Part shown: positions 24,249 through 36,370 of the stretch, one piece after another
How positions within the stretch are numbered: the stretch's first letter is position 1
How the letters are laid out: each line of letters starts with the position of its first letter
Source of the DNA: Typhlomys cinereus
Taxonomy: Eukaryota > Chordata > Mammalia > Rodentia > Platacanthomyidae
Length of the DNA stretch: 64,000 nt
Assembly: GCA_023101885.1 (NCBI GenBank)
Contig: JALPQD010000388.1
Coordinates: forward strand, 947,001 to 1,011,000
Direction of reading: 5' to 3'
Position numbers and translations under genes: made by a program
Notes under the pieces: model-generated
What the model saw: the letters and a program-made list of their open reading frames with translations, nothing else
Told to the model about the DNA's origin: nothing
The model's database searches: none

Positions 24249-25124
24249 TATTGACATCTTATGCAACAAAAATCTGTGCAAATAAATTCAGTTCTACTAC
24301 AAGTCATTGATAGGATCACATTAAAAGATAAGAAAGGACATATTATCAACACTAACTTTTAAAAGCAGGAATAGTTGTTTTCAGACAGAAAAACCCTCAG
24401 AGGAAAGAAGAAAAGGGAGGGCCTTTGCTTAATGGTCAAACTTTCAATTCCTCAGAGATGCTTAACAATACTAAATGTGTAGGGAGCAAACAATAAAGCA
24501 TAAACTACATGACAAGATCTAATCTATCTGCAAGGAAGAAAGTCCAGCCCTGCTCTCTCATGGATGTTTTTATTACTCTTTTGTTTTTTTCTGCTTTGGG
24601 GTGTTGTTTCATTGTGGAAACCTAGGGAATCTAATCATATGCTGACTGCCAGCTGACATTGTGGCCTCAGAGCTGAAAGACTCAGTTCTCCTTAAAATGG
24701 ATGTCCCATGGAAGTTTGGTTTCAATGAGTTAGTGTCACAAAGATCCAAATGGAACTTGTGATTACTTCCACAATCTAGCCTCAATAATCACATACCAAT
24801 TATGCTGTGGTTGCAAAACGACCAAGATTTCGAACATGACAGCATGATGCAATAGGACATATTTGTTGAAGTTATTTCTGAAATGCATATTATATTTTAA
24901 GTTTCTGTTATAAAAGTGAGAATTAGTTCAGCAACTGATTGAAAATATCTTCCAATCTTATTTATTTCATAGCTTTGTAATTTAATATCAGTCTGCAGTC
25001 TGACATAATTTTCATGGTAGTAAATTCTTCTCATATTTTCTAATAATCTTTGTAACATTCTGTTAATTATCTCTGTGTATTGAATGGTCATTACTCTTAC
25101 AACAAATGAATATAATGTTTTCAT
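24249..25124. other. Unassigned non-coding DNA
   Basis: No gene, RNA or repeat family recognised. Confidence 0.5.
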
Positions 25125-25540
25125 GCTTTTTTCTTTTTTAATTAATTTTTAAATATGTCATATACAATGCATTTTTTGTTTTTTATTAGTAGATATTCCC
25201 CTCCTTTTCTCTCCCCCCTCTGTTGTCTCCATCCCATCCCCCCTTCACACTCTCTCACCCCTCTTTCCTTCCTCCTCCTCTCTTGGTATTTCCTGCCTGC
25301 TCCCTCCTACCTTCCAAAACATCTGTCTATATGGGTACTGAATTTTTTTATTTACATTATTTTATTTTTCAAGTTTTAGAAGGATATTGAATATTTATCC
25401 CTGCTTCCCTCCATCTCCCCTCCCAACCATTTCTTCCCCTTCCTCGATGCATCCTACTTCCTCTCACTCTCCTGCCTCTTTATTTCTATGGACCCCACGG
25501 TTCCCTCTGGTTTATCTACTTTTTTCTAAAATTTTCTATA
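25125..25540 (-). mobile_element. Possible older L1 3' ends, antisense (two polypyrimidine blocks)
   Basis: Two successive units, each an AT-rich start followed by a long C/T-rich run: about 25128-25330 and 25340-25510. This is the layout of reversed rodent L1 3' UTRs (poly(A) then G-rich region). They are clearly different in sequence from the young L1s nearby. The two open frames (74 and 75 codons) are low-complexity and not genes. Confidence 0.45.
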
Positions 25541-25875
25541 TTTACAAGGAGATTGAGCTTTTGTGCTTTTATAAAATGCATATAATTCTGTATTCCAAAG
25601 TACATAGAAAGTAAATGCTATCTGTCATTTTCTCCTTCTTTTGACCTATTTTCTCTGCCACATACTTTTCCACAAACTCTTCTATATTACTAGACCATGA
25701 GATATATCTGTCACATCATATTGAAGGGGTGACATTATATCACACCAAGGGGAAAGATCAGTGCTGGCTACTGCAATGGAATTTTTAAAATTTTAATCAT
25801 ATTTAGTTTTTACTTTAATGGCACAATATTCTGGATACAGGTTCTAAGAGTTGTAAAACTACTTGTGTATTTTTT
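25541..25875. other. Unassigned non-coding DNA
   Basis: Spacer before the sense L1; nothing recognised. Confidence 0.5.
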
Positions 25876-25889
25876 AAAGTGGGTGAGGT
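25876..25889. repeat. Target-site duplication, left copy
   Basis: aaagtgggtgaggt, identical to 27258-27271 across the sense L1. Confidence 0.95.
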
Positions 25890-26141
25890 CTTTTAGGTAT
25901 AACCCCCCATACAGCAGAGGTTCACCTCGAGAGCACAAGCATGACCATGTTCATAGCAGCACTGTTTATAATAGCAAAGTCATGGAATCAGCCCAAATGT
26001 CCAACAGTTGACGAGTGGATAAGGAAACTGTGGTACATCTATACAATGGAGTACTACTCAGCCATCAAAAATGATGAAGTACTGGAATTTGCCGGGAAAT
26101 GGATGCCATTAGAAACAATTATATTAAGTGAAGTATCCTAG
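25890..26141 (+). pseudogene. L1 ORF2 C-terminal fragment
   Basis: 83 in-frame codons of the ORF2 end, open from the truncation point to the stop at 26139. The first Met in frame is at 25941, which is not a real start. Only the segment around MFIAALF...YYSAIKNDEVLEFAGKW is present; the zinc-knuckle cysteine region often described near the C-terminus and the catalytic domains are not. Confidence 0.9.
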
Positions 26142-27257
26142 ACCCAGAAAATTAAGCACCGTATGTACTCCCTAATAGGTGGCTCCTAATACCAAACCCA
26201 CCCAGCCCATCTTGAGACACTCATAGGTAAATCTATGTATTACCTACAGTAATTGCAAGGATTATGAACAGGAGGGATGGGGTTGGAGGGCCACACCAGA
26301 ACAAGGAGAGAAGTGACCATGTTACAGCAGAGAAAATAGGCCTCCGTCAAGGACTGCAAGAAAGTAATGTGACACCTAGTTAAGTTCACAGACATTCGTT
26401 CCTGATCATTTACAACTAAGGGGGTATGAACTCACAAGAAGGGGAGGGCATATAGTCCGGCAGATTAAAAAGTAACCATTTTGCAAATGGGTGATTGACC
26501 CCTCCCATTGCCAAATGCCATATGACCCTGCGATTCCACTTTTGGGTATAAATATTACATCTACCCTTGAATGTGCTTTTATAATAAGACTCCAGTTTTG
26601 TCTCTGGCCAGGGGGTGACATACAGTGCCCATCACAATGGAGTGAAGGGCATTGCAGGAGCAACAAAACTGCAAAAGAAAATCAACAAACCACTATCCAG
26701 AACTTCAGAGACTCTATATCAACCACCTAGAACTAGGCCAGACTAATCTCTCCCCATCCTGAAGCTCAGGGACATTTGCAGAAGTGGGGGCGGTTAGAGT
26801 GTAAGAGCAAAAGGATGGGAGGAGCAATGATTTGCAAGATACTACACACAAGTTAGGGCCGAAGCAATCATAATTGGACATTGCATACCCGGCGCAATGT
26901 CCAACACACTATTGACCTCACAAAGTATAGCATCTGCTAAAGGCACCAAGATCCTTGGAGGCAAGGGATTGACAGCCACAGTAGTGTTCCTATGCTTAAG
27001 GGGAACACGGGAAAGGTTCAGGGAAATGCCACTGGGTCCTTGTACGTCATTGGAGAAGAGGGCCCGGAGGAGAGTCAGGCATGCACAAGAAAGGACTCTG
27101 GGAATTGGGGCAGGAAGCACGGGGGGATGGGGAGGGAGCGGTGAGGGGAGGGGGAGCAGGAGGTTCAGGGGGAGAAGGAGGGAGGGAGGGAACTGGTGTA
27201 CCTATTAAGTTTGTATGAGCTGAAATAATAATAAAAATATATTAAAAAATAAAAAAT
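25890..27257 (+). mobile_element. Young 5'-truncated L1 with ORF2 end and 3' UTR
   Basis: Flanked by an exact 14-bp target-site duplication. The insert begins inside ORF2: read in frame from 25890 it opens LLGITPH and continues MFIAALFIIAK, WNQPKCPTVDEW, YTMEYYSAIKNDEV and a stop at 26139-26141, just after LSEVS. These are hallmarks of the L1 ORF2 C-terminal region. The 3' region (26142-27210) includes a G-rich stretch at 27118-27190 and ends in an A-rich tail with AATAAA-like signals (27225-27257). In the middle, 26518-26547 encodes YDPAIPLLGI, an ORF2 motif normally located just before the start of this insert. It lacks 5' UTR, ORF1, endonuclease and reverse transcriptase, so it cannot move itself. 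Confidence 0.95.
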
Positions 27258-27271
27258 AAAGTGGGTGAGGT

Positions 27272-27904
27272 AGTGAACTGGCCTGCATATGTTCTATAGA
27301 AATTATATTCAGTATATGCATAAATGATTAACCTAATCATACAGAACATTTTATAAGCAAGGATGATTACCAACATAGTTTGCATCACTGGTATCCTCTG
27401 AAAGCATACATTAAATTATGGTTTTCAGATCTAATTTTATGTTTAAATTAGTGACCATTATATTCATGATTTGTTACGTTCTATGATTTTGTTCTTAATG
27501 GCTACTGGAACATGGACAAACAGCCACGTCACAGTCAGTACCCACTAAAAAGTTGTCTGATTAAATTAACCATTAACAAATTGAGTGAAGAATAAAGACC
27601 AGAGAGAAGCAATAGTGGACATGAAAGCCAAAGGGGGAAAAAAGAGGCTAGAATTCTCTTCATAAGAAAAACAGAGTAGATTGAACAGCCTTGCAGCACA
27701 GAGGACGATAAAGTTATGCCATTCAGCAGAGAAGAACATAACCTGAAGGCTAGGTGTTCCCATGGAAATAGAAAGGAGGATTTCTCCAAGTTCTGTTCTT
27801 AGAGCATGGCTATCCGGATGCCTTTGTACCTTTCAATAAATCTCTTTTTAACCACAGTGCCTGTTATTGAAACCAGAGAGTCTCAAATAGGCAAAGCCAT
27901 TTGC
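27272..27904. other. Unassigned non-coding DNA
   Basis: Nothing recognised. Minus-strand frames of 84 and 65 codons at 27535-27789 overlap each other in two frames and have no known motif. A pure A18 run at 27905-27922 follows. Confidence 0.45.
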
Positions 27905-27922
27905 AAAAAAAAAAAAAAAAAA

Positions 27923-29028
27923 TCAAGAGGAACTCATATCCTATGAGAATATAATGCCAAGTGATTTGTCTGTTGGTTTGGCAATTTTGTTTCTGGTAGA
28001 TTAGAGCAATGTCATTTTCATAGCAGGTGTTATGCAAAAATTTGATGGATTATTAAAAGCAAATCCACTTGATTAGCATTCACATACATTGCAGAACTTT
28101 TGATACCTTGTTGAAATGAAGACATGGAAGGAAGGTTGTGAGGAAGAATTATCTGAAGACAAGGAAGTTTCCTTTCTTTAATCTGTCTATTCTTGTTCTT
28201 CTAGAATGAGGCTCACCATACCTTAGTCTGCTTTATTTTTTATAGATTTGAAGTAAGAAACCAAATTTAGTCTTCCACTATTCATTATTCCTATCAGGAA
28301 GTGCAGTAAAAGCTCTTGATCATTAGCTTTCAAGGAAAGTATAACAACAATTCTCTATATTTCACAATGAAACAACTCTAAATGATGCAGTATACTGTCC
28401 ACAGAGATTTTTTGAACACCACAAGCTATTAGAACTCCAAGGGAATGTTCAGAATCCATTAGGGTTGCACGCCTTCATTTATTTAAATCAAATCATAAGA
28501 AAAGATAGAAATATTGGCTATAGACACTACTCCATATGGAAAACATGACATTAATAAAAGTGCAATCAATATAACTTTATACAACATGTGAATAATATCC
28601 CTAGTTTAATTGAACAATCACTATATTTTTATATTTCATAGAGATCTATTGAAATCTTGTTCCTAGAGGAGTAGGCTGTTTATGCTATCAGATGATTGAT
28701 GAGTATTGATGGACTCTTGAATATAAGTTGATTATCATTAATTTGAAGTACTTGGGACTAGAAATATTTTAGATCTGGCGGTGAGATATTTCGGAAGACT
28801 ATTGCAAATTTATAATGAGGTATCCTGGGGTTGAGACAAAACACTAAGCATTAAATCGCTTTGTGGTTCTTATACTTCTAGTACATGCAGATGGAACATA
28901 AATTTTTTGGAAGTCTTTAACATGGCTTTGTTTTCACTGCAACCTGTCTCAAAGTCAAGGCATATAATTTTCCACTTGTGTCATTAAGTCAATATTCAAA
29001 TTTAGAAGCACTTCCACTTATACCAGTA
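27923..29028. other. Unassigned AT-rich non-coding DNA
   Basis: No gene, RNA or repeat family recognised. Confidence 0.5.
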
Positions 29029-29070
29029 ACCAGTGAAAATCATTTCATTACCAGCGAAAATCATTTCATT
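29029..29070. repeat. 21-bp tandem duplication
   Basis: Two adjacent 21-bp units (29029-29049 and 29050-29070) differ at one base (accagtgaaaa versus accagcgaaaa). A recent local duplication. Confidence 0.9.
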
Positions 29071-31156
29071 GTCCAATTTTATGTGACTCTGTACCAAACA
29101 GCAAACAAAAGCTTTTTTTAAAAGTCATTTAATAGATGCCATTGACTGGTATAACTTTTCAAATCATGGAACTCTTGAGGTAAATATATATTTGAAAGCA
29201 GCATTTGAAGTTATATCATTGCTCACAGGGATACAGAATTAAGTTCAATCTCTTATACTTTGTCTTTTTTACTCTAATTATACTTTTTATGACTGAAAAC
29301 TAAGAATAATGCTCTAACATTATGAAATTATCCACATGCATGCATGCTTGTTGACCTTTTATTAAACATATTTCTCTCCTTGAGCTTCCAGGTGTTATAA
29401 AGAGAGATCAATGTCCACATTTTTGCAAAGTAAAAAAGATATGTTTGTTCATTTGGAAATTGTATTTGTAATTGCTCTTCAGGAGACACAGGGTCAGGTA
29501 GCTCTGAGTCAATGTTCTGAGGAAGGGAGTGCAAGGGGGGATCTTGCATGCGGAGAAGGAATAAGAGTTACATAAACAACAGAAGGAAAGTAAAGAGAGA
29601 TATAAAGAGAATGGAAGTGTGTATAAAAAAATCTGATAACCTCTTAATAAGCACCTTGGGTTTCTGGGAACAATACAATTGTCCGGGCCTTTAGTTCAGT
29701 TTAGATTCCTGCACTAAAAGTGTAGGTATGACCAATGTTCACATGGAACAGTTAGTGTCCTGGAAGTGCACAAATGCAGTTTCATTAATGATCTCTCAGC
29801 TCCACCCTGAGAATCTCTTCCAGGAAGTTTTCACAGTGATTTCTCCTTTTCCATCAGGGTTGAGGCTCAAACCTGGGACGCCATCCATGCTAGGAAAGTG
29901 CTTTAACCTCAAGTCATATTGCCAGTCAAAGTAATTTTCCTTTTCTTTTCACTTAAAAACTGAATTTCTGATCAAGGTACACTAATAGTTTTATGATATA
30001 AACTCATCATGATCTAGATAGTAGCTGCTTCATGATCAATATTCATTAGGTTTGAATATAATCAAGCAACCAATGATCATATGGAGAAGCCTTTCATTGC
30101 TAAACACACATTGTGTACAAAATCTGATTACAGAAAACTAAGAAGGTAAACCAAAAATTGAGTGAGGAAGTGGGTCCCACACTTATAGTACTTCTTACTG
30201 CCTGTCCATCAATCCATGCATAGGGGCTCAGAATAGTTTTCTGTGTTCATAGAAATGTTGCTAGAGCAAGAAAATCCAGACCTGTGGTCTCACTAATGAG
30301 TCTGCTTAGTATATATATATATATATAGCTTTATATACCTAAATCATCAAAGTTGATACACCATAAAGGTATATCAGATATTCATGTTTTATTAATGAGG
30401 CTACATGGTACATGGTCACTTAAGAAGTATACTTCTCAATAAACTCAAATTATAATAGTCCTCATAATTACATTATAAGCTCAGTTTTTTTCCCTTTTCA
30501 AGGATTAAACACAGTGGAAGTAGAGATGTGACTGAACTGCTTTATAAAAAGTTTTAATCAAGTATTACCTCAGCAGGCAACAGATGGAAGAAAAGCCATT
30601 TGATATCAGTTCTGCAGCAGTGTGCCCAACACACAATGTGAAGCACAGATGTTTATCTGGAATGGCCATGAAGTTGGAAAATGAACACTTGGAAGAAAGC
30701 TATTGAGTTCCCAAACCTCTCCACTGCCATATTGTAAACAGGCAGAGGAGCCTCTGAGGGGTCCTGTTAATACCTGAGTCTCTTACAATCTTCCAGCAAT
30801 AGAAGATAAGAGGCACTGAAATCTCAACTCAGAGATGGCTTTTTTTTTGTATCCTCTGAACAATATTTTCTATCACTCTGTTTTCATGAGAAATCTCTTT
30901 TCATTTCCTGTGTCGCTATTGCATCCAACAATTTATTGCATTTCTCGGATGTTATATGAAAAAAATCCCAACTGATTCCCACACACCTTTTATAAAACTC
31001 CTTTTAAAATATATTGTCTACATTAATGATGTAAGGAGGAAGGTCTGTAGGCAGGATAGGATGGAGATACAGGAGTAAAGACAGTAATCAGAATGCATCA
31101 CATACATGTGAAACTATCATATGACCAAATTTATTAATAAGATATAATTCAAAACA
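29071..31156. other. Unassigned non-coding DNA
   Basis: No exon or RNA gene recognised. (TA)n at about 30309-30327. Confidence 0.5.
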
Positions 31157-31614
31157 TTTAAATATTGTAGGCATTTCATGTCACAATTACCCTTCATGGA
31201 ATCCCTTTGATAATGATAATTTTCGGTTGTTTACTTGAGTTGGCAAGATTGTAACTCATATTCTGATTTCTGTACAAGCTAGTTATCCCTCACCAGGGAA
31301 AATGTTGAATGAGTTGTCCTTTGATAATCATGGACATGAGTGGAAGCATCTGCTACAACAGGGATTTTTATTTTCTGTTTGCAGACAGGTTACTCTCTGA
31401 TGTTTATGGTGCTTGAAGGAAATGGACAAGTGGGTTTTACTTTATGTAATGGCTACTTCTCTCTATCCCCTTTCCATTTGCAAGCAACATTGGGAAGTTT
31501 CAGAATATTTTTGGAGGATACCTCAGTTTATAAGTTCTACCACTGACAGCAAACACCTTGAAAAGAGTTGTCTTGAGCTCTCTCCAAAATCTGAAGGAGC
31601 ATATGTTATAGCAA

Positions 31615-31665
31615 TATGCTCTTTCTTGGGTTTAAATATTGTAGGCATTATGCTCTTTCTTGGGT
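31615..31665. repeat. 17-bp direct repeat flanking a small insertion
   Basis: tatgctctttcttgggt is exact at 31615-31631 and 31649-31665. The segment between, with its borders, reads tttaaatattgtaggcatt (31631-31649) and is identical to 31157-31175, about 470 bp upstream. Structure of a short templated insertion with a duplication-like border. Confidence 0.75.
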
Positions 31666-31891
31666 GGCTCCTTCTCCACTCTTACCCACTGTCATACTTC
31701 TCTAGCAATGTGTTATGTCTGAAAGTAATAAGAGATAGCTGCCCATGGGCTTCTTCGGACTATCTTCATATGCTATACGTGCCAGCTCTCTTCCTAACCT
31801 TTCTGACTTTAAGTATTTTTTCTGTCTAATGCTCTTCTCCTACCTTAACACCCATGTTTACTTGACTTCAACAGGACTTCAGCTCTAATGG
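31666..31891. other. Unassigned non-coding DNA
   Basis: End of the longest open frame of the window (31413-31829, 138 codons). It has hydrophobic parts but no family I recognise; its end is made partly by the local duplication at 31615-31665. Confidence 0.4.
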
Positions 31892-31904
31892 ACACATATT
31901 TCTT

Positions 31905-31917
31905 TATTTTAATTTAT

Positions 31918-31968
<51 letters not shown>

Positions 31969-32210
31969 CACAAGGCACTGTCTGTCCCTGTAGGAAAACC
32001 AAGGGTGACTTCAGAAATCATCCTGGATTACAGATTGCTTTTACCTCCTTTTTGCTTCATTCTGGGATTTCCAGGCTGTCCCCACTAGGGCTGGAATGCA
32101 GGCATTGGCCCTTTCCATCTGATGTTTTTCCATGGAACCTGGGATCTAAACTCAGAACCTTCTGGTTGTGAGGCAGAATCTTAACCTTTCAGTCAAATCT
32201 CCATCCCTGA
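31905..32210 (-). mobile_element. Older TG-containing SINE, nearly complete
   Basis: Reverse orientation: T-rich tail, (TG)n at about 31920-31967, body with 'gtgacttcagaaatcatcct' and 'cctttttgcttcattctggg', antisense B-box-like 'gggatctaaactcagaacct', and a decayed head ending near 32208. Imperfect target-site duplication: acacatatttctt at 31892-31904 and acacttatttctt at 32211-32223, one mismatch. Older than the young group. Confidence 0.82.
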
Positions 32211-32223
32211 ACACTTATTTCTT

Positions 32224-34510
32224 GTCTCCCTCTCATGTTAGCTCTTATTCACTTATGGACCTCCAAATCAACCTCACAATTGTTGGAGTCCCTCTCTGTT
32301 CCTGTCGCCCTCAGACCTAACATTTGCTCATTGGAGATGAATTATTTATGCTTTTTCTCTTTGTTTATACAGGTGACCTCTTCCCAGTTTTTAGACACTA
32401 GTAATAGATTGACATAGATCTTTTCTTTTTGATGGTATCCACCTCCTTGGAAATTGTCAGGTACCATGAATTGAGTAAAGACTTAAAAATTTTTGTGATC
32501 ATTTGGAGATGCTAATTTTGGGTCTGAAAATGCTCCAAATAGTTTGAAGATTTTTGATGTTTTTGAGTGTGTAGCAATTAGACAAAGCAGTGGATTACAC
32601 TGTGCAGTTTCCAAGTATGTAGTTAAAGTGTATGGGTTGATGTTATCCATCTGTTAAACAGTGTTATCCCCCACAGTCCCCTTCTTATTTCTTAATAGAC
32701 TCCCCTTCTGTATCATGTTTTTGTGCTGTCGTTCCTTTTTAGGTTCCACCTATGAGAGGGAATATGAATTCTTTTTTCTTTCAGAGTCTACTTAGAGTAT
32801 GGAAGACATTGCTTATCATTTAACTTGCCAATGTCCCTTTATAATCTCTTCTCAATCACATACTTATCCCACTGATATTCTGATTTCACATTTTTATGTT
32901 TATCACAGTCCTTTTGTAATCAGAGGGCATGGGGATACCAAAGGAATGCTTGTACCCTCCTAGGTCACCCTAAACTTGAGGAGTATGAAAATAATACAAC
33001 TTGAAAATTTGAAATTCCTCCAGGAATCCCATGCCAGGCAACATAGAATCACTTCATAGAATATATGAAAATTTGTCAGATCTGGTGCCAGCTAGAAGAG
33101 AAGTTTATTTTCCAACAAGACTTCACACAGGATAACTTATCAGATCAGCTTAGAAGGGAGAATTGGGACTTAGGAATTATGGTATAATCGGTGGAACTGT
33201 TCCCTGACTACTTGGCTTCTGCCCCTATGTAATCCAAATCCCACAAAATCCTCGAAGACAGAGACTTTTAAATTAATTGGGTTTATCTTTTGCAAATATT
33301 GCCATGTCGAATGAATTTCCTTTTCTGCTTTTCACCATTAATTTGATTTTAGAAAAGAATAGTTTACAGATGGTGGGAGACCAAACCAGACCACAGATTC
33401 AAGAGCACTTTCTCTTCCTTTGATACCTGAGCTACTTTCTGTGCTCTCCTTTTCCAATATTGCTTGCAGAATGTAGTCTCAACTTAGCAGTTCCACTAGT
33501 TATCTCCTTCTTGTCTAGTAATATTCTCCTGGAATTAATGGTGGAACAGAGTCAATCTTTTCTTTGGAGCCTGCTCTCAAACCCAGTTATGTGGAGTGTC
33601 CCCTTTGCTGTTGCCTACTTGCATTACTGAAAGCAATGTGGAACTGTGTGTAGCCATTAGTGCACACGTTTTTCAGGAGGGCAACCAACTTATTTTTTCT
33701 TCTTCATCCAGCAGAAAGTATCAGATGATTAATGTCCTGATAAGACTCAAGCGACATGTTTCTATTCCCAAAGTTACATCATGTTATTGAGAGCATTGGG
33801 AACTTTGATTCAGCAAATTTTTATTTGCCTTAAAATTTGAGTGCTATTAAAGATATGTCAGGCTTAAAGATCAGTTGAAATGAATGATGGATTTGATCTA
33901 TGATATATGTGAAAAAAACTGATAAAGAAATTTTAGAAGGACAGAATCTGAAATCAACTGGCAAAGTCTAGTGACTGGCTCACATTTCTGCTCCACTTGT
34001 TCCCTTGGTGGGCAAGAGTTACATACAGGATCCTGTGGCTTCTTGTCATTCCTGTTTCAAATCTTGAATGGTGGCTTGCTGTCCCTACTAGCAAAATAGA
34101 AACAGCAGTTGAGAGAATTATGAAGGACATTTAGGCAGCATGTGAGCAAATAAAGAAAACAGGTGACTTGGACTTGTTAGACCTTACCTAGAACAAATTT
34201 TGAGTAAATTGTCTTCACACTGCTTTCTTTCACATGACTGGAGACAGTTGGAATCTCTGACATCATAATGTCCCTAGAAACTAAACTGAGGTCGGCTTAG
34301 GGAAATGTCCAATTGCTCTACAGCTCCACCTTCTAACAAAGATATTTCAAACCTCAGTATCTCCTATTAAAAGGAAGGAATCAAAATAATAAAGGCCTTG
34401 TTCCCTGAAGCTGTCCTGTCATAATTTTATCAGCAACAATGTAAGTGAACTGCAACATGTGGTATCCATTGTTAGGTAAATGTTTTAAATAGCTTTTGTA
34501 AACCTTAATA
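32224..34510. other. Unassigned non-coding DNA
   Basis: No exon, RNA gene or clear repeat family seen. Confidence 0.5.
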
Positions 34511-34548
34511 TTTATTTATTTATTCATTCACTTATTATTCATTCACTC

Positions 34549-34551
34549 TAT

Positions 34552-34602
<51 letters not shown>

Positions 34603-34605
34603 TTT
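34549..34605. repeat. (TTTA)n microsatellite
   Basis: About 57 bp of TTTA units, preceded by an interrupted part from 34510. It sits at the tail side of the reversed SINE that follows, so it probably grew from that SINE's AT-rich tail. Confidence 0.95.
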
Positions 34606-34855
34606 GTGTGTGTGTGTGTGTCAGAGAGCATTGTGTATCCCTGTGGAGGACCCAGGGTGACTTCAGGAATCATCCTGGATTGCTTCTTTCCTCCTTTTTG
34701 CTTCCCTCTGGGATTTTCCAGGGTCTGCCCACCAGAAAGGAAACATAGGGTGCTGGTTGCCTTTCCTACCTGACTTTTGTAAGTGGGACTTGGGATCATG
34801 ACTCAGGATCATCTGCTTGTGAGGAATGGTAACTCCTGAGCCATCTCTTCAGCCC
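34606..34855 (-). mobile_element. Older TG-containing SINE
   Basis: Reverse orientation: short (TG)n at 34605-34620, body 'gtgacttcaggaatcatcct', 'cctcctttttgcttccctct', a B-box-like 'gggatcatgactcaggatc', and a head ending 'gagccatctcttcagccc' at 34855. The head is better kept than in the 31905 copy. Confidence 0.82.
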
Positions 34856-36370
34856 ATTATCCAAGTTTTCGGAGCAGAAATTCCTTAAATATTAAAGGGG
34901 ATCTCACGAGGCATGCATACAATGTTATTATTTGAATTTAATACTCATTTGCTAGCTTTAGTTTCATCAATGAAACAGCAAATATCTTCACTTTCTTTTT
35001 TGTTTTCAATATTCTTTCTGTTATAACCATAGATTTCCTAGGCTATATAACTTCCATGAGAAGTGCTTCTATGATTAGCTTTCAGGAGATTTTTCTTATT
35101 CTTTAAAAAAAGATTATTATAGTGCAGTTAAAGATGAATATTGCTGCCTCATCACAATTAAAAATTGTAAAATTATTGTATGCAAAGAATTTACCAATCC
35201 TCACTCCTAACTATATCAATTCTGTTTTTTCAGACATCGCTGTGTTAAGACTTTTGTAGCTGTGTAAGGATTTTGTATGAAACTCTCTATCCCTCTCCCA
35301 ATGAACATATTGCTATTTAAGTGTATAGTACAAAGAGTTGTCTTAGGCTAGTAACATCATTCAATAGGCAAAAACACCTGCACAGAAAGCCTGATGACCT
35401 AACTTCCATCCCCTGAATGATGTGAAAGTGAAATCAGATGATCAACTTCTTGAAACTATCCTCTGACTCCACACATAAGTCATGCACAGAATGCCAAATC
35501 ACATATGAGTCACATTCCACACCCTCATACAAACTAATACAAACTAGAATAAGAAGCATCTTTTCTCTTTATCCATTTTAAATGGAGTGAAGTTGTCTCA
35601 CTTATTAATATCTTTCCATGAAGAACTCATATATTTGTTTAAAACATATATTATTCTACAGGTTCCTTATGTATATGAATCACATTTTTATAATTTATAA
35701 AAATATAATTTTTACAATAATCACAAATTATAATTTTCAGCTATCATGCATGTATCTCTCTTTATATATATCCCAATTATTCCTCATATGACTGATTCTT
35801 AAATGGATATTTGCAAGGTCAAAGATCTTATAAATAAATTGCAATAAATACATAAACAAATTTTAAAATAAATACTTCCAAGTTGCAATAAAGAGATTAG
35901 TTTTATATTAATGATTAATATTATACCAAACAACCTTATTTCTTCCAGAAATTAAATACCATTAATTTTTTACAAGAAAGGGGGAAAATACTTGTCAAAC
36001 TAGTGAATTTTCATACTTAGCTTTAATTTAGTTTTTATACTCCAGTCTATTTAAAATGGATGATGAATTATTTCTGTAATTTCTCAGTATGATGGATTAA
36101 GAAGGTCAAATCACTATACTGAAATAGGAAATTGAAGATTTAAACTACTGTATAGCAACATTAGTCATCATTTTGATGACTAATTCATTAATCTATTTTA
36201 AGCATATTTACTGATGACCAGTTAAATGTCAAACATGTTGTCAAGCAATTAATGTCAGTATGCAAGGTAACACTTGACACTTGCTAACTTGTGGTATAAT
36301 GAATAGAAACTCAATCATCCAGTAATATTATATATTTCAATGAGTCCATAATAAAGAATAGAGGTAAATT
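34856..36370. other. Unassigned AT-rich non-coding DNA
   Basis: Very AT-rich, nothing recognised. A stretch at about 36195-36265 is weakly like an old L2/MIR-type edge, too weak to call. Confidence 0.45.

Noticed and set aside
31413..31829. Longest open frame (138 codons, plus strand) with hydrophobic parts
   Set aside because: No recognisable family, no start context or splice signals that convince, and part of the frame is created by a 34-bp local duplication. Overlaps a second frame of 68 codons. Chance is the simplest reading.
34195..34500. Another full URR1-like copy suggested by 'gacatcataatgtccctaga' and 'aaaggccttgttccctgaag'
   Set aside because: The 3' words resemble the family ('cttgttcccttaagc'), but I could not align the 5' half, so it is left unassigned.
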